NCBI RefSeq assembly: GCF_003285005.1
Contig: NZ_QMFA01000002.1
Coordinates: forward strand, 290,779 to 354,778
Direction: 5' to 3'
DNA from: Paenibacillus sp. YN15
GTDB taxonomy: Bacteria; Bacillota; Bacilli; Paenibacillales; NBRC-103111
Length of the DNA: 64,000 nt
The position numbers and the translations under genes were made by a program. Every line of letters starts with the position of its first letter. Positions within the stretch are counted from its first letter, which is position 1. The notes beneath the pieces were generated by a model. The model had not been told where the DNA came from. It made no database searches and saw only the letters and a list, made by a program, of their open reading frames with translations. Shown here piece by piece: positions 1 to 8,607 of this stretch.

Positions 1-2
1 GC

Positions 3-320
3 GAACGCAACCGGGGATTAACGGAAAAAGGGATAGCCGACGCCCGGCGGATTGCGGAGCATCTGCGTGGTGAGGGCATCGAAGCCTTTTACTCCAGCCC
101 CTACCAACGGGCCAGTCTTACCCTGGAGCCTCTGGCGCAGCTTTGCGGACAGTGGAAGCCACAGTCTGGCTGCCTCAGTCATACCGGCTTGAAATCAGGC
201 TCGCGGAACATTCTTGAGACGGTAGGGATAAGCACGTCATCCTGCATAACGGCGTCTCCGCCCAGAAAAACCGTTTCCTTCAAATCCTCCACAGCGGTTA
301 TGCACTACATCATCAGATAA
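3..320 (+). pseudogene. Histidine phosphatase family remnant (5' end outside the window)
   Basis: The reading frame from base 3 gives RNRGLTEKGIADARRIAEHL, then an EAFYSSPYQRA segment. These are the RN.xLTxxG and SSPxxRAxxT motifs of the phosphoglycerate-mutase-like histidine phosphatases. After about residue 50 the frame loses all family resemblance. A DKHVI segment, matching the family's second-half D/H-HVI motif (normally followed by a catalytic His-Gly), sits in another frame from about base 227, but the expected HG is replaced by LHNG. The gene is therefore frameshifted and probably internally deleted. The start lies outside the window, so the first catalytic RHG motif cannot be inspected. 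Pseudogene status is inferred; sequencing error is the alternative. Confidence 0.6.
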
Positions 321-332
321 GGAGAAAGCATC

Positions 333-995
333 ATGTCAAGCTCACGCTATTCCACCGTTCTGTTCGATTTAGACGGCACCTTGACCGACCCGAAGATAGG
401 TATTGCCAAAGGCGTGCAATATGCCTTGGCCAAAGCGCAGATTTCCGTTGACGACTTGGATTCGCTGGAGTGTTTTATCGGACCGCCGCTGGCGACCTCT
501 TTCTGCGAATTTTACGGCTTCTCCGATACGGATGCGCAGGCTGCGGTGGCGGCTTACCGGGAATACTATTCCGTAACCGGCCTTTATGAAAATCTCCTGT
601 ACGACGGCATCCGGGAGCTTCTGGAGCTGCTCCGGGCGCAGGGGCGGAAGCTCGTTGTCGCCACCTCCAAACCTACCGTTTTTTCCAAAACCATTCTGGA
701 GCACTTCGAGATCGCATCGTACTTTGATGAGATTGTCGGCAGCAATCTGGATGGAACCCTCTCCGAAAAAGGGGAGATCATCGCTCACATTCTGGAGCAG
801 CATCAGTTGGCCCCGCACACAACCGTAATGATCGGCGACCGGAAATTTGACATTATCGGTGCCCAAGCCAACGGAGTGGATTCCATTGCTGTGGGATACG
901 GTTACGGCAGCGAGACCGAGCTTATGGCGGCCCAGCCTACGCATTATGTGAAAACCGTTGGGGAGCTGCGCGGTTTTTTTGCCGGAGAGGAGTGA
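333..995 (+). CDS. HAD-family hydrolase (phosphoglycolate phosphatase-like)
   Basis: This 220-residue cytosolic HAD subfamily IA phosphatase has all four motifs. They are the nucleophile motif FDLDGTLTD near residues 11-19, the ATSK motif II/III region near residues 111-115, and the acidic GDRKFDIIGA motif IV near residue 168. A helical cap lies between about residues 20 and 85. The start is an ATG 8 bases after an AAGGAG ribosome site. Substrates in this family are small phosphomonoesters such as phosphoglycolate or nucleoside monophosphates; the sequence does not decide which. A GNAT acetyltransferase follows after 6 bases, so the two are probably co-transcribed. Confidence 0.88.
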   Translation: MSSSRYSTVLFDLDGTLTDPKIGIAKGVQYALAKAQISVDDLDSLECFIGPPLATSFCEFYGFSDTDAQAAVAAYREYYSVTGLYENLLYDGIRELLELLRAQGRKLVVATSKPTVFSKTILEHFEIASYFDEIVGSNLDGTLSEKGEIIAHILEQHQLAPHTTVMIGDRKFDIIGAQANGVDSIAVGYGYGSETELMAAQPTHYVKTVGELRGFFAGEE

Positions 996-1001
996 AAGCC
1001 G

Positions 1002-1439
1002 ATGACTGCCATTAAGCCCATTGAAGCGGAGCACCAGCTGCAGCTGTCTAGACTGCTGGAGGAGCTGACCGGCGCTAAGGCGGACCCTGCTGTTTTTGAA
1101 CGGACCTTCCGCATGATCCAACGAAATGAGCATTATGTGCTGTTTGGCGCTTACCATAACGGGGAGCTGGCAGGAACGGCCATGGGGATTGTTTGTATGG
1201 ATCTAACCGGTGCTTGCCGGCCTTTTATGGTGGTGGAAAATGTGGTGGTGTCCGCCAACCGCCGCAAATTGGGGCTGGGCCGGCAACTGATGCTGGCTAT
1301 GGAGGAGCAGGCGAGGAAGCGGAACTGTTATTACATTATTCTGGTATCCGGGAAGCACCGGGTGGAGGCCCACCGCTTATATGAGAGCCTGGGCTACCGG
1401 GACGAAGGCGCGGAAGGCTTTCGCAAGCATCTTGATTGA
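1002..1439 (+). CDS. GNAT-family N-acetyltransferase
   Basis: This 145-residue protein is one GNAT domain. The acetyl-CoA pyrophosphate loop is RRKLGLGRQL near residues 87-96, following the beta strand VVENVVVSA. The later AHRLYESLGY segment near residues 126-135 is the usual motif B with a conserved Tyr. The start is supported by GGAGAGGAGTG upstream; the gene begins 6 bases after the HAD hydrolase stop. GNAT enzymes acetylate amines (small molecules, antibiotics or protein N-termini); nothing here fixes the acceptor. Confidence 0.88.
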   Translation: MTAIKPIEAEHQLQLSRLLEELTGAKADPAVFERTFRMIQRNEHYVLFGAYHNGELAGTAMGIVCMDLTGACRPFMVVENVVVSANRRKLGLGRQLMLAMEEQARKRNCYYIILVSGKHRVEAHRLYESLGYRDEGAEGFRKHLD

Positions 1440-1475
1440 GATTGGAAAAGAAGACCAATATCCGGGAGGCTATAT

Positions 1476-3953
1476 ATGGGGAATATGATCATTATCGATG
1501 CGCATGAGGGCAATTTGAAGCATGTATCCCTGGAAATTCCGCGGGACAGGCTGGTGGTGCTCACCGGGCTGTCGGGTTCGGGCAAATCCACTTTGGCCAT
1601 GGATGTGCTTTATCAGGAATGCCAGCGGCAGTATCTGGAGGCCATCGGGTACCAGGGCATCCGCAAGCCGAACGTAGGCTCCATCCGCAATGTGTCTCCC
1701 GCCATCCGGATTACCCAATCGGAATCCAACCGCAACCCCCGCTCCACCGTCGGCACCCTTACGGATATGTACACCGGGCTGCGGATGGTATACGAGAAGC
1801 TCAGCACCCGCCTGTGCCCCCACTGCGGGCAGCCGATATCCGCCGCAGACTGCCGGGAGGAAACGGAGAAGAAGGACAACGTTTTCCACGTGTATATGTA
1901 CTGCCATCTCTGCGGGCACAAAATGGACAAACTGACCCGAACCCACTTTTCCTACAACACCCGGGAAGGGGGATGTCCCACCTGCCAGGGCCTTGGCCAG
2001 ATGCTGCAAATTAACATGAAGGCAACCTTGCATGAGGAGCTCTCCCTGGAGGAGGGAGCCGTGGAGTATTGGAACCAGGGCTACAAGGAATATCAGACTG
2101 CAGCTGTGTATCAGGCCCTCCGCCACTATGGGCTGCCGGTTCCGGAGAATGTGCCGGTGAAGGATTATCCGCCGCTGCAGCGGGCCGTTCTTCTGTATGG
2201 TTCGGAATGCGATGCAATCAAAGAGGCTTATCCCGATGCAGCCCCGCCCAAAACAGTGGCCCTTGGAAAATTCGAGGGAGTTCTGTCCACCCTGTGGAGA
2301 CGCATGTCGGAGAAGGGCGGGGAGGCGAAAAATTTAAATGGCTTCTTCCACTCGGATACCTGCCCGGATTGCAAAGGGGAACGACTGGGGCCGTTAAGCA
2401 GATCGGCCACTGTGAACGGGGTTCGGCTGCCGGAGCTGACGGTGCTGTCCCTGGAGGAGCTGGATGACTGGATTGCCGGGCTGGAGGCGTCTCTAAGCGC
2501 AGCCAACCACCGGCTTGCGGAGCTGTATCTGTCGGACATTCACACCAAAATCCGGCGGATTGTCAATACAGGCCTGGGCTATCTTTCACTGGACCGCCAG
2601 ATCATCACCCTGTCCGGCGGCGAAATGCAGCGGATCAAGCTGGCGGCCGCCCTGGATTCCGACCTGACCGGCGTCATCTATATTCTGGATGAGCCTACCG
2701 TGGGCCTTCATCCCAAGGATACCCGCGGTATGATCAGCGTCCTCAAAAAGCTGCGGGACTTGGGAAATACGGTGCTGGTGATTGAGCATGACCCGGATGT
2801 GATGGCAGAGGCGGATTTTATTGTGGATATCGGCCCCGGCTCGGGCAAACACGGCGGCGAAATCATCGCCTTGGGCACATTGGCGGAGCTATTGGACAAT
2901 GAGCATTCTGTCACCGGCAGGTTCCTGAAGGAAAAGCGCGTCCTCCGCCACCGGGTCCGTCCCGGGAGCGGCGCGCACATCCATATCCGCCATGCCTCCC
3001 TGCATAATTTGCAGGATGTGGAGGTCCGGTTCCCGGCAGGCTGTTTGGTGACGGTAACGGGCGTGTCGGGCTCGGGCAAGTCTACCCTGGTTTTTGATGT
3101 GCTGGCCAAGCTGTGGGAGAAGGAGCGGGTAGGGGATGCGGCGGCAGCCGGACTGGACCATTTTGACCAGATGATTACCATCGAACAAGGGGCCATTACC
3201 CGGATGAAGCGCTCCAACGTGGCTACCTACACCGACATGTACACGGATATCCGCAGCTTGTTCGGCGGATTGCCGGATGCCAAGGCCAAGGGGCTGGCGG
3301 CCAAGCATTTTTCCTTCAATACCAAGGGCGGCCGCTGCGAAAATTGCGAGGGTCTTGGCGTGATCACCAGCAATATGCTGTTTTTTGAAAATATTGAAGT
3401 GACTTGCCCCGTATGCGGCGGCGCCCGGTTTAACGAAGAGGTACTGTCGGTGCAGTATAAGGGTCTGAATGTGAATGAGGTGCTTCACCTGTCCGTTGAA
3501 GAGGCGCTGGAGGTGTTTGCCGGGCATACAGGTTTGGAAACTATGCTGAAGCTGCTTTGCGAGGTAGGGCTGGACTATCTGGAGCTGGGTCAAACCTTGA
3601 CCACCCTGTCCGGCGGGGAAGGACAGCGGTTGAAGCTGGCCAATGAGCTGATTTCCAACAAGGGCAAATCGGTGCTTTATCTGATGGATGAACCCACCAC
3701 CGGCCTGCATCCGGCGGATGTGGGGAATTTTTTGAAGCTGCTGAATAGAATGGTGGATGCGGGAAGCACGATCATTGTGGTGGAGCATAACGAACAGGTG
3801 ATCCGGGATTCGGACTGGATCATTGATCTGGGGCCGGAGGGCGGACGGAACGGCGGGCAGGTGTTGTTTGCCGGGACGCCCGTGGAGATGATGGAGCGGG
3901 GAACTACGGTGACGGCGGAATGCTTACGGCAATCGGCAGCTTCCGCCCATTGA
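1476..3953 (+). CDS. UvrA-like ABC ATPase (short UvrA2-type paralogue)
   Basis: The protein has two ABC ATPase halves. Walker A motifs GLSGSGKST lie at about 31-39 and GVSGSGKST at about 529-537. Signatures LSGGEMQR and LSGGEGQR and the D-loops DEPTVGLHP and DEPTTGLHP follow in each half. Cys pairs of the UvrA zinc modules are present: CPHC...CHLC, CPTCQGLG, CPDCKGER and CENCEGLG...CPVCGGAR. At 825 residues it is more than 100 shorter than canonical UvrA (about 940-960), as seen in UvrA2/DrrC-type paralogues that have a reduced UvrB-binding or insertion region. It may act in DNA damage tolerance or in resistance to DNA-binding drugs. It is not necessarily the repair UvrA, which normally sits beside uvrB, absent here. 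Confidence 0.85.
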   Translation: MGNMIIIDAHEGNLKHVSLEIPRDRLVVLTGLSGSGKSTLAMDVLYQECQRQYLEAIGYQGIRKPNVGSIRNVSPAIRITQSESNRNPRSTVGTLTDMYTGLRMVYEKLSTRLCPHCGQPISAADCREETEKKDNVFHVYMYCHLCGHKMDKLTRTHFSYNTREGGCPTCQGLGQMLQINMKATLHEELSLEEGAVEYWNQGYKEYQTAAVYQALRHYGLPVPENVPVKDYPPLQRAVLLYGSECDAIKEAYPDAAPPKTVALGKFEGVLSTLWRRMSEKGGEAKNLNGFFHSDTCPDCKGERLGPLSRSATVNGVRLPELTVLSLEELDDWIAGLEASLSAANHRLAELYLSDIHTKIRRIVNTGLGYLSLDRQIITLSGGEMQRIKLAAALDSDLTGVIYILDEPTVGLHPKDTRGMISVLKKLRDLGNTVLVIEHDPDVMAEADFIVDIGPGSGKHGGEIIALGTLAELLDNEHSVTGRFLKEKRVLRHRVRPGSGAHIHIRHASLHNLQDVEVRFPAGCLVTVTGVSGSGKSTLVFDVLAKLWEKERVGDAAAAGLDHFDQMITIEQGAITRMKRSNVATYTDMYTDIRSLFGGLPDAKAKGLAAKHFSFNTKGGRCENCEGLGVITSNMLFFENIEVTCPVCGGARFNEEVLSVQYKGLNVNEVLHLSVEEALEVFAGHTGLETMLKLLCEVGLDYLELGQTLTTLSGGEGQRLKLANELISNKGKSVLYLMDEPTTGLHPADVGNFLKLLNRMVDAGSTIIVVEHNEQVIRDSDWIIDLGPEGGRNGGQVLFAGTPVEMMERGTTVTAECLRQSAASAH

Positions 3954-3978
3954 CGGAATAGGATGAGGGGGAAGGGCC

Positions 3979-4662
3979 GTGGGATTTCAGGTGATCAGTC
4001 TGGATATGTTCCAGACTCTTGTGAATGTGAACAGCAGAATCGATCAGATCTGGCAGCCGATTCTGGCGGACCGCTTCCATTCGGAGGCGGCGGGGAGGCA
4101 TGCGGCTGATTTGCTGGCGCGTTTTATGGAGGAGTGGAGCCGTTCAAGAGACACGGCAGCCTTTATTTTGCTGCGGGAGATTTACGGCAGGAGCTTCGAG
4201 CAGCTGTTCCGGGAGCGGGGGATTGTATGCAGCCACCGGGAGGCGGCGGAGATTCTGTTCCGGGAGCATCGCCTGGCCCATTTTTACGAGGATACCCAGG
4301 ATTTTCTGGCCTCTGTTGCGGGGAAATACCAACTGTGCATCACAAGTGACGCCGACGATGCCATGATCCCGGATTTTTACCGCAGCTACGGCGCCAGGCT
4401 GTTCACCTCCGAACAATGCCTCTCCTACAAAAATGACAGCGGCAACAAAATATTCAAGGACTTGATCCGCCATTACCAGGTTCCTCCAGGCGAGATCCTG
4501 CACATCGGCGATTCCAAAGCGGATGTCCTGGGCGCCAAGCGGGAAGGGATTGCCGCATGCTGGATCAACCGCGGCGGGCAGTCCTGGGAGCTGGAGCCGA
4601 AGCCGGATTATACGGTGCGTTCCTTTACAGAGCTGGCCGGAATTCTGGGAAGTGCAGGATAG
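3979..4662 (+). CDS. HAD-family hydrolase with a DxF motif I
   Basis: This 227-residue HAD hydrolase starts at GTG, with GATGAGGGGGAAGG upstream. Motif I is LDMFQTL: the nucleophile Asp9 is present, but the usual acid/base Asp two residues on is Phe11, as in haloacid-dehalogenase-like and some uncharacterised HAD groups. Motif IV is GDSKADVLGAK near residue 175, with a cap region from about 20 to 100. The missing second Asp suggests the protein is not a conventional phosphatase, or has weak activity. It begins 26 bases after the UvrA-like gene and may be in the same transcript. No dedicated terminator is seen after it; a repeat array follows. Confidence 0.82.
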   Translation: MGFQVISLDMFQTLVNVNSRIDQIWQPILADRFHSEAAGRHAADLLARFMEEWSRSRDTAAFILLREIYGRSFEQLFRERGIVCSHREAAEILFREHRLAHFYEDTQDFLASVAGKYQLCITSDADDAMIPDFYRSYGARLFTSEQCLSYKNDSGNKIFKDLIRHYQVPPGEILHIGDSKADVLGAKREGIAACWINRGGQSWELEPKPDYTVRSFTELAGILGSAG

Positions 4663-4700
4663 TACAGGGCAGGAGTGCAGAGTGGCGCGGCGGGAGCTTC

Positions 4701-4868
4701 GTATATGAAATTTCAATTATAATTTCCGGAATTTGCGGCAAACAAGGGTTTGTATATGAAATATGGAGTATAAATTCCCGGAAACGGCATAGGTAAGGTA
4801 ATTGTGTATGAATTTTCATATCTATCCACCGAAATCAGCGTTCCGCAACAAATTGTATATGAAATTTC
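4701..4868. repeat. Imperfect tandem array, four units of 51-52 bp
   Basis: Units beginning GTATATGAAATTTC, GTATATGAAATATG, GTGTATGAATTTTC and GTATATGAAATTTC start at 4701, 4752, 4804 and 4855, spaced 51, 52 and 51 bp. A TTCCGGAA-like core recurs in the first two or three units. The units are diverged, so the array is old. It fills the gap between the HAD gene and the metG promoter. No protein-coding sense is apparent. Confidence 0.75.
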
Positions 4869-4927
4869 GACTACACATCACCAAGAACCCGCTCTGCCCG
4901 ATGCCGATACCGATCTAACACCGCCTC

Positions 4928-4956
4928 TTGACACGGACTGAGCAGCGCTCTATAAT
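4928..4956 (+). promoter_or_regulatory. Consensus sigma-A promoter of metG
   Basis: TTGACA (4928-4933), exactly 17 bases, then TATAAT (4951-4956): both hexamers and the spacing match the vegetative consensus perfectly. It lies just upstream of the T-box leader, so transcription would begin near 4963. Confidence 0.9.
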
Positions 4957-4978
4957 TCAAATAATTTCATAACCGAAC

Positions 4979-5258
4979 AGCTGTGAAGAGAAAGAGTACC
5001 GCGGTCACGTCTTTTACAGAGAGCCCCGTCAGATGAGAAGGGGTATGGAACAACCGGGGGAACATGGTCTCGAAGCTGCGCACCGAAGCCTCATGCGGCA
5101 TTAGACTGCGCCGGAGCCTGCATCCGTTACAAGTGCTAGGGTATACTCGCATGGTTTGCGCCGTACCCGAAAAGGTGAGTGCCGCGAGGCATTCGTGAAA
5201 ATTGGGTGGTACCGCGTGAGCCATAGCTCTCGTCCCTTTGTGGGATAAGGGCTTTTTT
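4979..5258 (+). promoter_or_regulatory. T-box riboswitch, Met specifier
   Basis: The leader has the T-box architecture. A Stem I region includes GAAGAG...AGTAC and AGAGAGCC. A specifier context GGAACATGG places AUG at 5064-5066. The conserved T-box GGGTGGTACCGCG is at 5204-5216. A terminator stem pairs CCCTT near 5234 with AAGGG near 5247 and ends in TTTTTT. The AUG specifier agrees with metG immediately downstream. By established T-box mechanism, uncharged tRNA-Met would bind and stabilise the antiterminator, allowing read-through when methionyl-tRNA is scarce. Stem boundaries are approximate because no folding was run. Confidence 0.92.
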
Positions 5259-5295
5259 GCTTTCCTTGAAATTTCTATTAAAAGGAGGAATTGGC

Positions 5296-6963
5296 ATGGC
5301 TCAGATTTTTATCGGCGGGGCATGGCCCTACGCCAACGGCTCGCTGCATCTGGGAAGGGTAGCCGGCATTCTGCCGGGAGATGTTTTGGCCCGGTATCAT
5401 CGGGCAAAGGGGGACCGGGTGCTGTATGTATCCGGCAGCGATTGCCATGGAACGCCTGTGGCGGTTTCGGCGGCGCAGGAGGGGGTTGCCCCGGAAGAGG
5501 TGGCGGGGCGGTTCCACGCGGAATTTGCGGAATGCTTCCGCCAATTGGGATTTTCCTATGATTGGTACACCCGGACAGACCAGGCCTTTCATCACAAGGG
5601 CGTACAGGAGCTGTTCCTGCGCCTGCTGGAAAACGGGTACCTCTATCCCCAAACCGTCAGTCAGGCCTATTGCGTCGCGGACCAACGGTTTTTGCCCGAC
5701 CGTTATGTGGAAGGCAGATGTCCTGTGTGCGGCGCCAAAGCCAGAGGGGATCAATGCGAGCAATGCTCCGCCCTGCTGGACCCGGCGGAGCTGCTGGAGC
5801 CTGTCTGCAAGCTGTGCGGTCAGGGGGTGCAATGGAGGCAGACGGAGCATTATTTCCTGGCCTTGTCCAAATTTCAGACACAGCTGGAGGCATATACAGC
5901 AGCAAAAAGCACCGATTGGCGGGAAAATGCGGTCTGCCTGACCCGGCGGTATCTGACGGAGGGGCTGCAGGACAGGGCGGCTACCCGGGATTTGGATTGG
6001 GGAGTAGATGTGCCCCTGCCCGGTACGGCAGGCAAAAAAATCTATGTCTGGATTGAAGCGGTCAGCGGGTATTGGACGGCCAGCAGGCAGTGGGCGGAGG
6101 AGACAGGCGGACGCTGGGAGGATTTCTGGCTGGATGGGGCGGAAGCAGACGGCGCGGGACCGGATGGGGCCTACTACGTCCACGGCAAGGACAATGTGCC
6201 TTTTCACACGTTGATCTGGCCCGCCTTGCTGCTGGGAGCGGGTGGGCTGCATTTGCCCGACAGGATCATTGCATCGGAGTACCTGACTCTGGAAGGCCGC
6301 AAATTCTCCACCAGCAGCAATTGGGCAGTGTGGGTGCCGGATCTGCTGAAGCGGTATGATCCCGATTCCATCCGCTATTATCTTATCGCCAACGGACCGG
6401 AAAAGCGGGACGCCAACTTCACCTGGCGGGAGTTCATCCACAGCCATAACGGGGAGCTGCTGGGAGCCTGGGGCAATTTCGTCAACCGGACCTTGGCGTT
6501 TATTGCCAAGTCCTTCGGCGGCAGGGTTCCCCCTGGAGAGTTGCCCGATGACTGGAAGGAGGAGACGGGACGGCTCTATGCCATCACCGGGGAGCGTCTG
6601 GAAGAGGGCAGGCTGAAGGAGGCGCTGGAGGGTTTATTCGCTGGCATTAGGGAGGCTAACAAATATTTTGACGGACGCAAGCCTTGGGCGGCTCTAAAGG
6701 AAAACCCTGACCATTGCTCGGAAACACTCTATGTCTGTGTCCAGTGGATTGCCAATTTTGCCAATCTGCTGGAGCCGTTTCTGCCCTTCAGCTGCGCCCG
6801 GCTGCGGAATATGCTGTCTCTGACCGCTCCGCAGTGGCAGGTGCAGAGGGTTGAGGCAGGGCGTTCAATCGGCCCTGTGGAGCTGCTGTTCCAGCGGATC
6901 GATCCCTCCCGCATCCAAGAGGAGGAGGAACGGCTCGCCGCCAGTCTGAACGAATCTTCTTAA
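5296..6963 (+). CDS. metG: Methionyl-tRNA synthetase
   Basis: This class I aminoacyl-tRNA synthetase charges tRNA-Met. The HIGH motif is HLGR at residues 18-21, after GGAWPYANGSLHLG. A zinc knuckle with CPVCG...CEQC and a second CKLCG pair is present between about 135 and 175. The KMSKS loop reads KFSTS at about 336-340, with Thr where the catalytic second Lys usually sits. A subgroup of bacillary MetRS appears to have this variant, recalled from memory. The ATG at 5296 follows AAAGGAGG by 8 bases and is preferred over an in-frame TTG at 5257 that lies in the terminator. The 555-residue length means there is no C-terminal tRNA-binding appendix of the 650-residue MetRS type. It is controlled by the Met T-box upstream. 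Confidence 0.95.
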   Translation: MAQIFIGGAWPYANGSLHLGRVAGILPGDVLARYHRAKGDRVLYVSGSDCHGTPVAVSAAQEGVAPEEVAGRFHAEFAECFRQLGFSYDWYTRTDQAFHHKGVQELFLRLLENGYLYPQTVSQAYCVADQRFLPDRYVEGRCPVCGAKARGDQCEQCSALLDPAELLEPVCKLCGQGVQWRQTEHYFLALSKFQTQLEAYTAAKSTDWRENAVCLTRRYLTEGLQDRAATRDLDWGVDVPLPGTAGKKIYVWIEAVSGYWTASRQWAEETGGRWEDFWLDGAEADGAGPDGAYYVHGKDNVPFHTLIWPALLLGAGGLHLPDRIIASEYLTLEGRKFSTSSNWAVWVPDLLKRYDPDSIRYYLIANGPEKRDANFTWREFIHSHNGELLGAWGNFVNRTLAFIAKSFGGRVPPGELPDDWKEETGRLYAITGERLEEGRLKEALEGLFAGIREANKYFDGRKPWAALKENPDHCSETLYVCVQWIANFANLLEPFLPFSCARLRNMLSLTAPQWQVQRVEAGRSIGPVELLFQRIDPSRIQEEEERLAASLNESS

Positions 6964-7288
6964 TCGCAACGGAACCCAGCGACCCTTACAGGGGCAAAAA
7001 CAGGAATGTGGGTGGTTAAAGGAACTGTGCGACGCTTATGTGCCCCCATTCGGGGGAGATGGGGCGAAATCAGGCTGGTGGCTCCGATTAAGCGCTTCTT
7101 AGTTCCGCTAAAATGCAAATCCGCTGAAAAAAGGGGTGCAAGAGTCGCATAGTTCCGTTACACTTATCCGGGGTATCCGGGGCAAATAGCGGCTCCGGCC
7201 GCCGTTAGAATCTCCACAGCCCCGCCATGGCGCCGCCAGAGACGAAAATGCCGGGTATGGCACCCTATTTTTTGTATAAATCCGGCCG
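6964..7288. repeat. Intergenic region with degenerate AGTTCCGNTA elements
   Basis: No gene is seen in this gap. It holds scattered copies of a short motif: AGTTCCGCTA near 7100, AGTTCCGTTA near 7152, and an inverted GGAACT near 7020. This is the same core as the TAGCGGAA hairpins near 22.9-23.1 kb. A GC-rich CCCCCATTCGGGGG hairpin lies near 7044-7057. The region looks like decayed interspersed repeats between convergent genes. Confidence 0.5.
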
Positions 7289-7290
7289 CA

Positions 7291-7320
7291 AAAAAGCCGT
7301 GCCCTGTGGCACGGCTTTTG
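7291..7320. terminator. Bidirectional intrinsic terminator
   Basis: GCCGTGCC (7296-7303), a 4-base loop, then GGCACGGC (7308-7315), flanked by A5 on one side and T4 on the other. It ends the leftward dehydrogenase gene and could also stop metG transcription. Confidence 0.85.
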
Positions 7321-7331
7321 CTCTTGCACTG

Positions 7332-8375
7332 CTATTTCACTGCGTAAATCGGCGGCTGCGCAAAGGAGAGGGTGCGTCCTTCGTGGATGGCCCGGTCCGC
7401 CAGCAGGGTAATCTGCATGGCCTTGTAGACGTCCTCCAGCGTAGGCGTGGCCGTTTTGGTTCCTTCGATCATGCCGATGAAATGCTCGAACTGGACCCCT
7501 GTGGGCTTCAGCGTATATTCCACGTTGATCTCCTCGCGGGTGCCGCTGGGATAATGCTCGAACTGGATCAGATTGCCCAGATGCTGCTCGCTCTTGGGGC
7601 GCTGGTCCTTATAGATGATCCGGATACGGCCCTTGGGGCCGATAAATTCCTTCAGATTATCGCTGGGCATGGTATGTCCCCAGCCGGCTTCATAATAACC
7701 GATGGAGCCGTCGGTAAACTTCATGGTGATCATGCCATAATTGTAGGTGTTCTCCGGCACGCCCGCATCCAGCCGCTGGCCGACGCCGCTTACCGATTCC
7801 ACTTCCGCTCCTGTGACCCAGCGCATAACATCGATGTAATGGACGCCGCAGTCCACGATGGGGGAGGCGTCATGCAGCAGCGCCAGATGGGTCTCCCAAT
7901 TGTGGGTGCGCTTGACCTGGGACATGCGCATGGCAAGGGGCGCGCCGATGGCTCCGGAGCGGATCATGTCCGCCACCTTCTGATAGGTGGAGTTATGCCG
8001 GAGGATATGCCCCACCAGCACCTTGGTTTTGGCTGAACCGGCCAGCCGGATGAATTCCTCGGTTTCCTTCATGCTGCCTGCGATGGGCTTCTCGCAGAGA
8101 ATATGTTTGCCTGCCGCAATGGAGGCCCGGGCGATTTCCAGATGGGTGGAAGGATATGTAGCGATGATGACGATATCCACGTCTTCCCGTTTCAGGAGAT
8201 TGCGGTAATCGGTGTCCCAGGTCTCAGCTCCATACTTGAGGGCAAATTCCTGCGCCTTCTCCGGCCGCAAATCGGCCACGCCGACAATGCGGGCGCGATT
8301 GTGCCTGTACAGGCTGTCCAGATGTACGGCTCCCATGTAACCGCACCCTACCAAGATGATGCCATATGTCTTCAT
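7332..8375 (-). CDS. Gfo/Idh/MocA-family NAD(P)-dependent oxidoreductase
   Basis: The 347-residue protein has an N-terminal Rossmann fold, with LVGCGYMGAVH at about 8-18. The conserved sugar-dehydrogenase motif CEKPIAGS lies near 94-101. The C-terminal substrate domain includes VDCGVHYIDVMRW near 175-187, which carries the HYxD-type catalytic His/Asp. Members oxidise or reduce inositols, glucose derivatives or other polyols; the substrate is not indicated. The gene is monocistronic on the minus strand and is bounded by a strong terminator. Upstream AGGGTG is a modest ribosome site. Confidence 0.9.
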   Translation of the reverse strand: MKTYGIILVGCGYMGAVHLDSLYRHNRARIVGVADLRPEKAQEFALKYGAETWDTDYRNLLKREDVDIVIIATYPSTHLEIARASIAAGKHILCEKPIAGSMKETEEFIRLAGSAKTKVLVGHILRHNSTYQKVADMIRSGAIGAPLAMRMSQVKRTHNWETHLALLHDASPIVDCGVHYIDVMRWVTGAEVESVSGVGQRLDAGVPENTYNYGMITMKFTDGSIGYYEAGWGHTMPSDNLKEFIGPKGRIRIIYKDQRPKSEQHLGNLIQFEHYPSGTREEINVEYTLKPTGVQFEHFIGMIEGTKTATPTLEDVYKAMQITLLADRAIHEGRTLSFAQPPIYAVK

Positions 8376-8521
8376 CGCCGTTCACACCCTGTTTCGTTAA
8401 GGTTGAAAGAGTCCTGTTGTTTCAAGCTCACAGTCATTATATGAAAAGTGGCTTTCAAAAGATATTTTCATTCTGGCGCAGTTTGTATCCTATTTTGGCA
8501 TTGTGGATGGAGGAGGGCGCA

Positions 8522-8584
8522 TTGACAAAGACGGCGAAGGACATTATGATAAAGACAGAATAACATTTAGATGATTGGCTAAAT
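8522..8584 (+). promoter_or_regulatory. Promoter and candidate SdpR-type operator
   Basis: TTGACA (8522-8527), 17 bases, then TATGAT (8545-8550). Just downstream, ATTTAG (8565-8570) and CTAAAT (8579-8584) form a perfect 6-bp inverted repeat with an 8-base spacer. It lies over the likely start of transcription of the ArsR-type gene. An autoregulatory operator is inferred from its position. Confidence 0.72.
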
Positions 8585-8607
8585 ATTAAATTAAGGAGAA
8601 TCCCGGG

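Noticed and set aside
4701..4868. CRISPR array
   Set aside because: The periodic units diverge along their whole length with no constant repeat and unique spacers, and no cas genes are present.
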